Assembly (NCBI GenBank): GCA_023443925.1 | Contig: JAEZSL010000144.1 | Coordinates: 1-6,065, forward strand | Source of the DNA: Bacillota bacterium | GTDB lineage: Bacteria > Bacillota_A > Clostridia > Lachnospirales > Lachnospiraceae | Length of the DNA: 6,065 nt | Reading direction: 5' to 3' | In this document: positions 1 to 5,869 of the stretch, piece after piece | How the letters are laid out: each line of letters opens with the position of its first letter | Position numbering within the stretch: position 1 is the stretch's first letter | Program-made: the position numbers and the translations under genes | The notes under the pieces: generated by a model | What the model saw: the letters and a program-made list of their open reading frames with translations, nothing else | What the model was told of the DNA's origin: nothing | Database searches by the model: none

Positions 1-536
1 TATGCCTTAGCCATAAACTCTTTTACTACCTGAACTCTTCCAAGCAGCGGCATTAAAAGTGCGGCTACGATTATACCAAACACATTTTGAACCAGGTTAA
101 AAGGTACACCGGTTAAGGCTGCCGGTATACCCAGACCCATAGCAAATGCTTCAAAAATAAAGTAACCGCCGGTTACTAAAACACCGCCGACGATACCGGC
201 AGATAAAACCGGAATAGTCCTTAAAACAGGTTTTAAAAAGAAAGGGTTTAATACGTGAAAGATCATCCCGCCCCCAAAAGCAGCCAATGCTTTGATGAGA
301 AAGGTTGCAGGGGCATAACCTGCATAGCCGGAAAATAAATCCGCAAACATAGAGCCGATTCCGGCAGCGATACCACCATAATATGGTCCGAGAATGATAC
401 CGGATAAGAGAACAAAACCATCACCTAAATGAATATAACCGGAGGTGGGAGAAGGAACTTTAATTATCATGGTAGCAACGCAGGTCATGGCAGCCATTAA
501 TGCCGCAATAACGATTTTTTGTGTTTTGTTATTCAT
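1..536 (-). CDS. ECF transporter S component, substrate unassigned (3' end outside window)
   Basis: Reading the minus strand from ATG at 536 gives 178 residues without a stop, ending at the window edge; the last two bases (TA) could begin the stop codon. The protein is a very hydrophobic integral membrane protein with about six predicted transmembrane segments. Near the N-terminus it has a KIVIAALMAAMTCVATM helix, then the stretch GYIHLGDGFVLLSG (about 33-46) and a Gly/Ala-rich GGIAAGIGSMFADLFSGYA segment (about 54-72). This pattern is typical of the small S (substrate-capture) subunits of energy-coupling-factor vitamin transporters, in the ECF-ribofla_trS/DUF1393-like group, normally 170-190 residues. 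Such subunits work with EcfA/EcfA'/EcfT, which are not in the window. AAAGGGG at 544-550 lies 7 bases before the chosen ATG; the in-frame ATG at 542 is only one base from it and is unlikely. The ligand cannot be told from sequence; the divergent ribokinase does not settle it. Confidence 0.85.
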   Translation of the reverse strand, partial: MNNKTQKIVIAALMAAMTCVATMIIKVPSPTSGYIHLGDGFVLLSGIILGPYYGGIAAGIGSMFADLFSGYAGYAPATFLIKALAAFGGGMIFHVLNPFFLKPVLRTIPVLSAGIVGGVLVTGGYFIFEAFAMGLGIPAALTGVPFNLVQNVFGIIVAALLMPLLGRVQVVKEFMAKA

Positions 537-553
537 AAACATGCCCCTTTCAT

Positions 554-565
554 ATGTAATTACAT
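554..565. promoter_or_regulatory. 12-bp perfect palindrome, possible operator of the ECF gene
   Basis: ATGTAATTACAT is a perfect palindrome lying just upstream of the ribosome binding site of the minus-strand ECF S gene (17 bases between it and the ATG at 536). Its core TGTAATTACA has the size and symmetry of a repressor half-site pair. No regulator gene is in the window and AT-rich DNA gives palindromes easily, so the operator reading is inference. Confidence 0.3.
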
Positions 566-788
566 TTTAACATACTTTATAATAATATTGGTATGATTGA
601 AAGCTCCAGAAATAAATAAATTAATAGTGCCAGATTACGATCAGGGAAGCTCTTAATTGCAATTCATAAACCAGACCAAACAAAAATACAATATACTTAA
701 GGTTAATAGTACACTTTCTTATTTTACCATGTTATCCGGTTTATTTATGAAATTCTCGAAAAATCTGTCTTTAGCAGCTTATTTGTTG

Positions 789-794
789 TATAAT
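789..794 (+). promoter_or_regulatory. Candidate -10 box of rbsK
   Basis: TATAAT is a perfect sigma-A -10 hexamer, 123 bases before the rbsK start. The -35 side is poor: TGTCTT at 766-771 sits at 17-bp spacing but matches weakly, so an activator or another promoter may be involved. Transcription from here would start near 801 and leave a leader of about 115 bases. Confidence 0.4.
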
Positions 795-823
795 GGAACA
801 GAGCGGAGTAGATAAATTATAAG

Positions 824-866
824 GTCTGGAACTGAGTGCTGTCGCAGAAGGAATTGGCAGCCAGAT
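824..866 (+). promoter_or_regulatory. Leader stem-loop upstream of rbsK
   Basis: Two stacked stems can form in the predicted rbsK leader: 824-829 with 861-866 (outer, six pairs including one G-U), and 839-843 with 856-860 (inner, five pairs including one G-U), with a 12-base loop and a 9-base bulge on the 5' side. No run of T follows, so it is not an intrinsic terminator. I do not recognise it as a known riboswitch class. Confidence 0.25.
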
Positions 867-917
867 TTTTCAGGGATACATGAAATCTAGCAAAGTGTTT
901 GGAAAGAAGTGAATACG

Positions 918-1856
918 ATGAAAAAGATACTTGTTGTCGGAAGCTTGAATATGGACATTGTAATCGGTGTCGAACATCTGCCTTTGGCAGGCGAGACGGT
1001 CCTGGGAGAAGATATTAGGTATGTTCCCGGAGGAAAAGGAGCTAATCAGAGTTATACTCTGGGTAAGCTTAAAAGCAGCACAGTCATGCTGGGCTGTGTC
1101 GGAACGGATGATTTTGGTAATACGCTTTTGCATAATCTTGAACAGGCAGGGGTTGATGTCAGCCATGTGAACAAGTGCCCGGACACTACCACCGGAACTG
1201 CCATGATTTATGTAGATAAAGCCGGGAATAACAGTATTGTAGTGGTACCAGGTGCCAACAGACAGTGTAATTTAGAATATCTGAAACAGAAAGACTCCTT
1301 ATTTCAGGAGTGCGATTATCTTCTCCTCCAGCTGGAAATTCCGGCAGAGGCGGCATATTATGCCGTTAGAAGAGCAAAACAGCTTGGTAAAACGGTTATC
1401 TTAAATCCTGCTCCCGCACCGGAGGAAATTCCGGAGGATATATTAATACAGCTGGATTACATAACGCCCAATGAAACAGAACTTGCCAGGTTAACGAAAA
1501 GCCCCTGTGATAAAGCAGAGGACATACTGTTTGCTGCCTATAGCCTTATCTCAAAAGGTGTCGCAAATGTACTGGTAACTTTAGGTGAAAAGGGTGCACT
1601 TTTGGTTAATGAAAACGGAACGGAATCTTTCCGGGTGGTGAAAACAGATAAAGCAGTGGATACAACTGCCGCCGGCGACTGCTTTAACGGAGCCTTTGCC
1701 GTCTCCTTGGCAGAAGGTAAAAATCAGAAGGAAGCAATTTTATTTGCCGGTGCGGCAGCCTCAATTTCTGTAACCAGATTCGGGGCTCAAAGCTCCATAC
1801 CTAACCGTGAGGAAACCGACCGGATTTTAAACCTGCATAAGCAGGGTAAAATATAA
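918..1856 (+). CDS. rbsK: Ribokinase (PfkB family sugar kinase)
   Basis: Phosphorylates D-ribose to ribose 5-phosphate with ATP in the cytoplasm. The 312-residue product has the usual family length and order of motifs: GSLNMD at 8-13 (sugar-binding N-terminus), GGKGANQ at 38-44 (PfkB signature 1), NPAPA at 163-167, TPNETE at 183-188 containing the Mg-associated NxxE, VTLGEKGA at 220-227, and DTTAAGD at 248-254, whose last Asp is the expected catalytic base next to the anion hole. SVTRFGAQ at 284-291 is typical of true ribokinases rather than fructokinases. A GTG at 909 is in frame, but the purine-rich GGAAAGAAG (901-909) would overlap it; it fits ATG 918 better. No rbsD, rbsABC or rbsR adjoins it, so the ribose may come from nucleosides or from a distant transporter. 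The divergent ECF S gene is a neighbour without proven link. Confidence 0.93.
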   Translation: MKKILVVGSLNMDIVIGVEHLPLAGETVLGEDIRYVPGGKGANQSYTLGKLKSSTVMLGCVGTDDFGNTLLHNLEQAGVDVSHVNKCPDTTTGTAMIYVDKAGNNSIVVVPGANRQCNLEYLKQKDSLFQECDYLLLQLEIPAEAAYYAVRRAKQLGKTVILNPAPAPEEIPEDILIQLDYITPNETELARLTKSPCDKAEDILFAAYSLISKGVANVLVTLGEKGALLVNENGTESFRVVKTDKAVDTTAAGDCFNGAFAVSLAEGKNQKEAILFAGAAASISVTRFGAQSSIPNREETDRILNLHKQGKI

Positions 1857-1862
1857 CTTATG

Positions 1863-1906
1863 AGAAGTTGCTTTTAACTTCTGATAAAAGGCGCCGCTTC
1901 TGCGCC
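1863..1906 (+). terminator. Tandem stem-loops after rbsK, weak terminator candidate
   Basis: AGAAGTT at 1863-1869 pairs perfectly with AACTTCT at 1876-1882 (6-base loop), and GGCGC at 1890-1894 pairs with GCGCC at 1902-1906 (7-base loop). They begin seven bases after the rbsK stop. Neither is followed by a run of T, so factor-independent termination is doubtful; they may instead protect the 3' end of the mRNA. Confidence 0.3.
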
Positions 1907-1977
1907 GTGCATCCGATTACAGGAAGGGTTTTGTTCCAGTAATGTAGGGTTTTAAGCCGTTCAGCGTACAATTGTTC

Positions 1978-2006
1978 TTGATTTCTATTGCAAATTTATA
2001 TATACT
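1978..2006 (+). promoter_or_regulatory. Probable sigma-A promoter of larB
   Basis: TTGATT (1978-1983) and TATACT (2001-2006) are separated by exactly 17 bp and match the consensus at four and five of six positions. Transcription would start near 2013, giving a leader of about 165 bases before larB. Confidence 0.5.
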
Positions 2007-2087
2007 TTTAATATGCGGATATAGAGTTGATTTTTTTAAAGGCCGTTACAGAGGACGGTTTATTTATATGTTATTCGATAAAGGTTG

Positions 2088-2118
2088 TATAAGCCTGATA
2101 TGGTTGTACGGGTTTATA
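2088..2118 (+). promoter_or_regulatory. Stem-loop in the larB leader
   Basis: TATAAGCC at 2088-2095 pairs with GGTTTATA at 2111-2118 (eight pairs, one G-U), with a further T-G pair possible, and a loop of about 13 bases. It ends 46 bases before the ribosome binding site AAGGAG at 2165-2170. No T-run follows. Function unknown. Confidence 0.25.
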
Positions 2119-2176
2119 AGGTTTAAATCAGCCAATAGTACTTACATTATTTTGTGATATCGGGAAGGAGATAATA

Positions 2177-2917
2177 ATGGATCTGCATAAATTACTAGAG
2201 CAGGTAAAAAACAATGAAATAGATATAACACAGGCGGAAGAACAGTTAAAGAAACTACCTTATGAAGACCTTGGCTTTGCAAAACTGGATCATCACAGAT
2301 CCCTGCGCTCTGGATTTGGGGAAGTTATATTCTGTCAGGGAAAATCCATAGCCCATCTGAAAGATATTTATCTTAGGTTTTATGAGCACGATACCAATGT
2401 GCTGGGAACCAGAGCCAGTCAGGAGCAGTATGAAGAAGTTAAAAAAGTACTGCCCGAGGTGGAATATGATCCCTTGTCTCGAATTTTGTCTGTTAAGAAG
2501 ATACAGCCTGAAGGTAAAGGCTGCGTCGTAGTATGCACCGGCGGTACCTCGGACATCCCTGTGGCGGAGGAAGCTGCACAGACTGCGGAATTTTTCGGAT
2601 CGAATGTAATACGTGTTTATGATGTAGGAGTAGCAGGTATTCACAGGCTCTTGTCAAAAATGGAAGAAATCCATAAGGCCAACTGCATTATCGCTGTTGC
2701 CGGGATGGAAGGAGCTTTAGGAGGCGTAGTAGCCGGACTGGTGGATAAGCCAGTTATTGCTGTACCGACCTCCGTAGGTTATGGTGCCAATTTCGGCGGT
2801 TTATCGGCTCTTCTTACTATGCTTAACTCCTGTGCGGAAGGACTGGCCGTGGTAAATATAGATAATGGCTTTGGAGCCGGATATATGGCCACCCAGATTA
2901 ACCGGTTACGGGATTAG
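2177..2917 (+). CDS. larB: LarB, NaAD carboxylase/hydrolase of nickel-pincer nucleotide synthesis
   Basis: First enzyme of the NPN pathway. In the characterised system it carboxylates the pyridinium ring of nicotinic acid adenine dinucleotide and cleaves the phosphoanhydride, giving pyridinium-3,5-biscarboxylate mononucleotide plus AMP. The 246-residue protein has the family architecture: an N-terminal helical segment (about 1-45), then LDHHRSLRSGFGEVIFCQGKS (about 37-57), which resembles the conserved LarB entry motif, and a PurE-like AIR-carboxylase domain from about 113 onward with CTGGTSDIPVAEEA (120-133), AGMEGALGGVVAGLV (175-189) and PTSVGYGANFGGLSALL (197-213). Cys219 in LNSCAEG is placed like the catalytic cysteine described for the Lactiplantibacillus enzyme (around residue 221); this is positional inference. 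The start is fixed by AAGGAG at 2165-2170, six bases before the ATG. It is transcribed alone toward larE and ends at a shared terminator. Confidence 0.93.
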   Translation: MDLHKLLEQVKNNEIDITQAEEQLKKLPYEDLGFAKLDHHRSLRSGFGEVIFCQGKSIAHLKDIYLRFYEHDTNVLGTRASQEQYEEVKKVLPEVEYDPLSRILSVKKIQPEGKGCVVVCTGGTSDIPVAEEAAQTAEFFGSNVIRVYDVGVAGIHRLLSKMEEIHKANCIIAVAGMEGALGGVVAGLVDKPVIAVPTSVGYGANFGGLSALLTMLNSCAEGLAVVNIDNGFGAGYMATQINRLRD

Positions 2918-2930
2918 TTCAACAGGATAT

Positions 2931-2976
2931 AAAAGGATTGCGTGATAACTTCAAGTTAACACGCAATCCTTTTTTT
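2931..2976. terminator. Shared bidirectional intrinsic terminator between larB and larE
   Basis: GGATTGCGTG at 2935-2944 pairs perfectly with CACGCAATCC at 2960-2969, extended outward by AAAA/TTTT and inward, past one mismatch, by four more pairs. Seven T follow on the plus strand (2970-2976), so it is strong for larB. On the minus strand the tail is TTTTATAT, weaker but adequate for larE. The stem starts 13 bases after the larB stop and 13 bases separate its T-tract from the larE stop. Confidence 0.93.
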
Positions 2977-2989
2977 GAATGATTATATT

Positions 2990-3835
2990 CTAATCCACCA
3001 GATTAACATCCATACTTCCGGAACGGAAACCTTCCAGATCGAGTGTAATATATATAAATTTAAGGTCTTTTAATTTCATCAATATGGAATCTTTATGTTT
3101 CATAAATTCAGAAAAATCCTCTTTATCAACTTCGATACGAAGGATATCACCATGTGCTCGCAGCCGTACATTATAAAAGCCAAGTTCTTTTATGTATTTT
3201 TCACCAAAGTCGATGCGCTCCAACAGATCAAAATCCAGAAGTGAACCATAAGGCAGTCTAGTTGCCAGACAGGGAGCCGATGGGCGGTTGCTGGTGACAA
3301 TACTCAGATCAGAAGCCAGAGAACGGATTTCGTTTTTGGTGATTTCAAGCTCCAGCAAAGGGCTGTGGATTCCTAATTCCTTGAGAGCTTTCATACCGGG
3401 ACGGTAGGCTTTCAGATCATCAAAATTACTGCCATCTACTAAATAATGAAAGCCTTCTTCTTTTGCAGTCTGAATCAGGGTCTGAAATAACAGATTTTTG
3501 CAGCGGTAACAGCGGTCCGTCGGATTATGCATGATTTCCGGATCGGCAAATTCATCAACGGCAATAACCTTATGAACGGCACCAAAACTTAATGCCAGGG
3601 CTTTTGCTTCCTCAAGATCACCATGAGGATGGAGTCTGGTTTCAAACGTAACGGCCAGCACAGGCTTATTGTTAGCTCTACCCACCTCACAGGCTGTTTT
3701 TAATAAGAGGCTGCTGTCAACTCCTCCGGAAAATGCAACACAGATTCCGGAATCTGCATTGCTTTCCATTACTTCCGTTAACTTATTAAAGTTTAAGTGG
3801 TTTATGTCTGACGTAAAATTGTATACCGATTTCAA
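2990..3835 (-). CDS. larE: LarE, ATP-dependent sulfur transferase of nickel-pincer nucleotide synthesis, probable [4Fe-4S] type
   Basis: Second pathway enzyme: a PP-loop ATP pyrophosphatase that adenylylates the two carboxylates of the LarB product and turns them into thiocarboxylates. The 281-residue protein has the PP-loop SGGVDSS at 36-42, DGSNFDD at 134-140, SNRPSAPCLATRLPYG at 182-197, the RLR pair at 224-226 (matching the paired arginines near 212-214 of the Lactiplantibacillus enzyme) and the terminal LDLEGFRSGSMD. Cys189 corresponds to the sulfur-donor position; Cys109 and Cys112 (DRCYRC) add a CxxC. Three such cysteines are known to hold a [4Fe-4S] cluster in the catalytic LarE class, so an iron-sulfur form is inferred. 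The start is TTG at 3835, well supported by AAGGAG at 3844-3849, eight bases away; the next ATG would cut off most residues before the PP-loop. It lies downstream of larC on the same strand. Confidence 0.93.
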   Translation of the reverse strand: MKSVYNFTSDINHLNFNKLTEVMESNADSGICVAFSGGVDSSLLLKTACEVGRANNKPVLAVTFETRLHPHGDLEEAKALALSFGAVHKVIAVDEFADPEIMHNPTDRCYRCKNLLFQTLIQTAKEEGFHYLVDGSNFDDLKAYRPGMKALKELGIHSPLLELEITKNEIRSLASDLSIVTSNRPSAPCLATRLPYGSLLDFDLLERIDFGEKYIKELGFYNVRLRAHGDILRIEVDKEDFSEFMKHKDSILMKLKDLKFIYITLDLEGFRSGSMDVNLVD

Positions 3836-3954
3836 TTATATTGCTCCTTTTCAAATTAATTTAATAAGCTTCTCAGGCGGTTGTATCTAATTGGTAGTGT
3901 TATCAGCAAGGAAGCCGTTAACAGCAGCCTGTGCAAAATATAGTTGGCGGTTAA
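3836..3954 (-). other. Spacer between larC and larE
   Basis: 119 bases with no gene and no intrinsic terminator that I can see. GGCGGTT occurs twice (3877-3883 and 3946-3952). A weak promoter-like pair, TTGCTG and TACAAC on the minus strand at 18-bp spacing, is too poor to call. The lack of a terminator favours larC-larE co-transcription. Confidence 0.5.
3844..3849 (-). promoter_or_regulatory. Ribosome binding site that decides the TTG start of larE
   Basis: AAGGAG read on the minus strand, eight bases before TTG at 3835. No ATG or GTG lies at a suitable distance, so the weak start codon is paired with a strong site. Confidence 0.8.
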
Positions 3955-5556
3955 TTATTCTGACTGCCCGGCAAGAGTCTGGATCAGGCTGTAGAGAGTT
4001 ACGTAATCTATTCCGCTTTCTTCACACAGCTTTTTCACACTGTCACATTCCGGATAATAGAAAGTTTTATCCTTGTAAGTACATACCTTAACCAGGGCAT
4101 CGCCATATGGAGTAGCAATCGTTTTAGCAGCCCGGTTTAGAGTGGTTCTTTCTGCTTCCTGTTTACGTATACCGATAGTAGTAGTATGGGTGAAGATTAA
4201 TTCTTCCATAAGTTCCACTTTTTCATTACTGCAGATCAGTCCAAGAAGATAGGCTGGACGGTTTTTTTTCATGTATATAGGGGTATAGTAAACATCCCTT
4301 GCTCCATTTTGAAGCAGAATATCCATAGCGATAGACAGAGCTTCACCGCTGCAATCATCAATGTTAGCTTCCAGCACCCATACTTTATCGGATGCAGTAT
4401 TTGAAACAGCATTTTTACCGGTATCTTCTATGAGCATGGCACGAAGGAAACTGGTTCTTTCATAATTTCTCTTTCCTGCGCCAAGACCTATTTTATTGAT
4501 TCTGAATTCTTTCGGAAGTGTATCGGAGGTTTTTATTGCGGCTACAATGGCAGCTCCGGTAGGTGTAACCAGTTCGCCTTTTATACTGGTAATATGAAGG
4601 TTCAGATGATGTTCAGCCGCTATGTTTACAACAGCAGGTACCGGTACCGGAAGGACACCATGCTGACAGTTGATATGTCCGGTTCCTTCATATAACTCAG
4701 ATACGATTACTTCACCGATACCCAGGTTATCTAGACAGATAGCCGCCGCCACAATATCTACAATGGAATCCACCGCACCTACTTCATGGAAATGCACTTC
4801 TTCCACAGGTTTTCCATGGGCTTTTGATTCTGCCGTCGCCACAATATAAAATATTCTTTTCGCTATTGCTTTTGCATTAATGCTTATATCCGATCCGTTT
4901 ATTATTGTATTAATATCATCCAGATTCCTGTGCTCATGATGCCCGTAATGAATATGGGGAAGACCTCCGTCATGGGAGTGGAGGTGACCGTTTTCATGAG
5001 AATGTTCGTGACCGTGAGGATGTATGTGGTCATGAGAGTGTTCATGGTCATGAGAATGCTCGTGGCCGTGAGGATGTATGTGGTCATGAGAGTGTTCATG
5101 GTCATAAGAATGATCGTGATCGTGAGGATGTACGTGGTCATGAGAGTGTTCATGGTCATGAGGATGCCCGTGGTCATGAGAGTGTTCATGGTCATGAGGA
5201 TGCCCGTGGTCATGAGGATGTACGTGGTCATGAGAATGCCCATGTTCATGAGAATGATTATTTTCATGAAAGTGACCATGTATATGTGCGGTATTCTGAA
5301 TCTGTAAATTCACATGGCTGGAAGTCTCCTCAACTTCATAATTGGTTTCAGGCACATCTAAAATAACATGAAAATCACAGGCATCAATACTGTTCTTTTC
5401 CTTCCTGCTGATTTCGATTTTATAACCATCTACATTAAGACTTTCTAATCCAGCCATTAAAACGTCCACATCTGCGCCAAGATCAATAAGGGCGGCAACG
5501 GTCATATCACCGCTGATACCGGAGTAACATTCCAGATATAAGGTTTTTTTATCCAT
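3955..5556 (-). CDS. larC: LarC, nickel insertase (cyclometallase) with greatly expanded histidine-rich insert
   Basis: Last pathway enzyme: CTP-dependent insertion of nickel into the bis-thiocarboxylated pyridinium nucleotide, giving the NPN cofactor. The 533-residue frame has LECYSGISGDMTVAALIDLG (8-27) at the N-terminus, a histidine-rich insert (91-209), EEVHFHEVGAVDSIVDIVAA (252-271), HGVLPVPVPAV (299-309) and VTPTGAA (330-336) in the LarC1 part. The LarC2 part has LEANIDDCSGE (395-405) and YMKKNRPAYLLGLIC (428-442). Without the insert it would be about 414 residues, close to the usual size. In Lactiplantibacillus larC is split and joined by ribosomal frameshifting; here LarC1 and LarC2 are one frame. 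ATG 5556 is chosen because the family N-terminus starts there; its ribosome binding site is weak (GGGT around 5564-5567), and a perfect inverted repeat lies 16 bases upstream, hinting at control of expression. larE follows after 119 bases. Confidence 0.93.
   Translation of the reverse strand: MDKKTLYLECYSGISGDMTVAALIDLGADVDVLMAGLESLNVDGYKIEISRKEKNSIDACDFHVILDVPETNYEVEETSSHVNLQIQNTAHIHGHFHENNHSHEHGHSHDHVHPHDHGHPHDHEHSHDHGHPHDHEHSHDHVHPHDHDHSYDHEHSHDHIHPHGHEHSHDHEHSHDHIHPHGHEHSHENGHLHSHDGGLPHIHYGHHEHRNLDDINTIINGSDISINAKAIAKRIFYIVATAESKAHGKPVEEVHFHEVGAVDSIVDIVAAAICLDNLGIGEVIVSELYEGTGHINCQHGVLPVPVPAVVNIAAEHHLNLHITSIKGELVTPTGAAIVAAIKTSDTLPKEFRINKIGLGAGKRNYERTSFLRAMLIEDTGKNAVSNTASDKVWVLEANIDDCSGEALSIAMDILLQNGARDVYYTPIYMKKNRPAYLLGLICSNEKVELMEELIFTHTTTIGIRKQEAERTTLNRAAKTIATPYGDALVKVCTYKDKTFYYPECDSVKKLCEESGIDYVTLYSLIQTLAGQSE
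4930..5286 (-). repeat. Histidine-rich repeat region inside larC (55 His in 119 residues)
   Basis: Codons 91-209 of larC. From residue 101 to 187 histidine occupies every second position except Tyr151, with D, E, S, P, G, V or I between, in units such as EHSHDHGHPHDH. At DNA level a 36-bp unit is duplicated exactly in tandem (5134-5169 and 5170-5205), and a second block has period 54 bp with 40 identical bases in a row (5012-5051 and 5066-5105). Tyr151 arises from a CAT to TAT change in one copy. The near-identity means recent slippage or unequal recombination. Such stretches in HypB, UreE and SlyD bind nickel, so nickel storage or delivery is the likely role. Confidence 0.95.
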
Positions 5557-5572
5557 CTTTTATACCCATTTC

Positions 5573-5596
5573 ATATCCCAGGCTGACCTGGGATAT
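5573..5596. promoter_or_regulatory. Perfect 10-bp inverted repeat upstream of larC
   Basis: Arms ATATCCCAGG (5573-5582) and CCTGGGATAT (5587-5596) are exact complements around a 4-base spacer. The element ends 16 bases before the larC ATG. As DNA it could be a repressor or activator operator; as RNA it would be a very stable hairpin with a UCAG loop just ahead of the ribosome binding site. No T-run follows in either direction, so it is not an intrinsic terminator. I do not recognise it as a NikR site or the lar-box of lactobacilli. Confidence 0.65.
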
Positions 5597-5608
5597 TGCC
5601 ACATAGTT

Positions 5609-5614
5609 AATATA
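5609..5614 (-). promoter_or_regulatory. Weak candidate -10 box of larC
   Basis: TATATT on the minus strand matches five of six consensus bases. No good -35 lies 16-18 bp upstream. If used, transcription would start near 5602 and the 10-bp inverted repeat would span roughly +6 to +30. Confidence 0.25.
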
Positions 5615-5626
5615 AATTAGTTTCAT

Positions 5627-5681
5627 AAAGTGAAAGAATAAAATTGTGGCAACCTTTCTTTTCATAATTTTCTTTCACTTT
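5627..5681. repeat. 12-bp inverted repeat upstream of larC
   Basis: AAAGTGAAAGAA at 5627-5638 is the exact reverse complement of TTCTTTCACTTT at 5670-5681, with 31 bases between. A second, 8-bp inverted pair, TTGCCACA at 5596-5603 and TGTGGCAA at 5645-5652, interleaves with it, so both stems cannot form as simple nested hairpins. Confidence 0.5.
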
Positions 5682-5869
5682 TTGTGTTTTTAAAACCTGT
5701 AATAATGACTGATTTACAACAGCACTAAGGGTATGCACTGACGTATAATCAGGAAAATTATATAGTTTATTAATATTTATTGCAAAAGCATTCAATCGCC
5801 TGCAGTTATATAAATATTATATCATTATATACCATACCAGCGCAAATATTTGTAGTATAAAGATTCGCA

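Larger units (their letters stand above)
543..917. other. Divergent intergenic region between the ECF S component and rbsK
   Basis: An AT-rich non-coding stretch that must hold the promoters of both divergent genes. On the minus strand no convincing -35/-10 pair stands out, only AT-rich boxes around 571-590. I see no match to the TPP, FMN, THF or cobalamin riboswitch cores that often precede ECF S components. AATTGCAATT at 655-664 is a short palindrome of unclear meaning. The listed palindrome at 554-565 and the rbsK promoter and leader at 789-866 are the only distinct structures I found. Confidence 0.6.
1857..2176. other. Intergenic region between rbsK and larB
   Basis: No supportable gene. 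Just after rbsK there are two small hairpins without T-runs; then a good promoter at 1978-2006 and a long leader before larB. A 61-codon TTG-started frame crosses the promoter and leader but has no ribosome binding site. I see no clear match to the NiCo riboswitch, which would have been a natural control for a nickel-cofactor gene. Confidence 0.6.

Noticed and set aside
801..900. THF-type riboswitch before rbsK, suggested by GGAGTAGAT near 805
   Set aside because: The rest of the motif, including the GGTG and CCGCTCC-type closing parts, is missing.
1972..2157. 61-codon plus-strand frame before larB
   Set aside because: TTG start without ribosome binding site, overlapping the likely larB promoter and leader; composition simply mirrors AT-rich DNA.
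2255..2644. 129-codon minus-strand frame opposite larB
   Set aside because: Lies antisense within a clearly coding larB and has no family resemblance.
3669..4091. Two plus-strand frames opposite larE, the larC-larE spacer and the larC 3' end
   Set aside because: Antisense shadows of larE and larC; no ribosome binding sites or recognisable content.
4902..5279. Minus-strand 125-codon frame of repeated ILMTT/LMTTYILM units
   Set aside because: Same repeat read in a shifted frame inside larC; low complexity and nested within a firmly identified gene.
4930..5286. CRISPR-like array
   Set aside because: The repeats are in-frame coding His-x units with no spacers of unique sequence, and no cas genes are present.
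4930..5307. Plus-strand 125-codon frame rich in Met, Val and Arg across the larC repeat
   Set aside because: A by-product of the 6-base periodicity of the His-x codons, which keeps other frames open; no ribosome binding site and no protein-like composition.
5607..5795. 62-codon minus-strand frame upstream of larC
   Set aside because: Weak ribosome binding site, no recognisable domain, and it runs through the inverted repeats that look regulatory.
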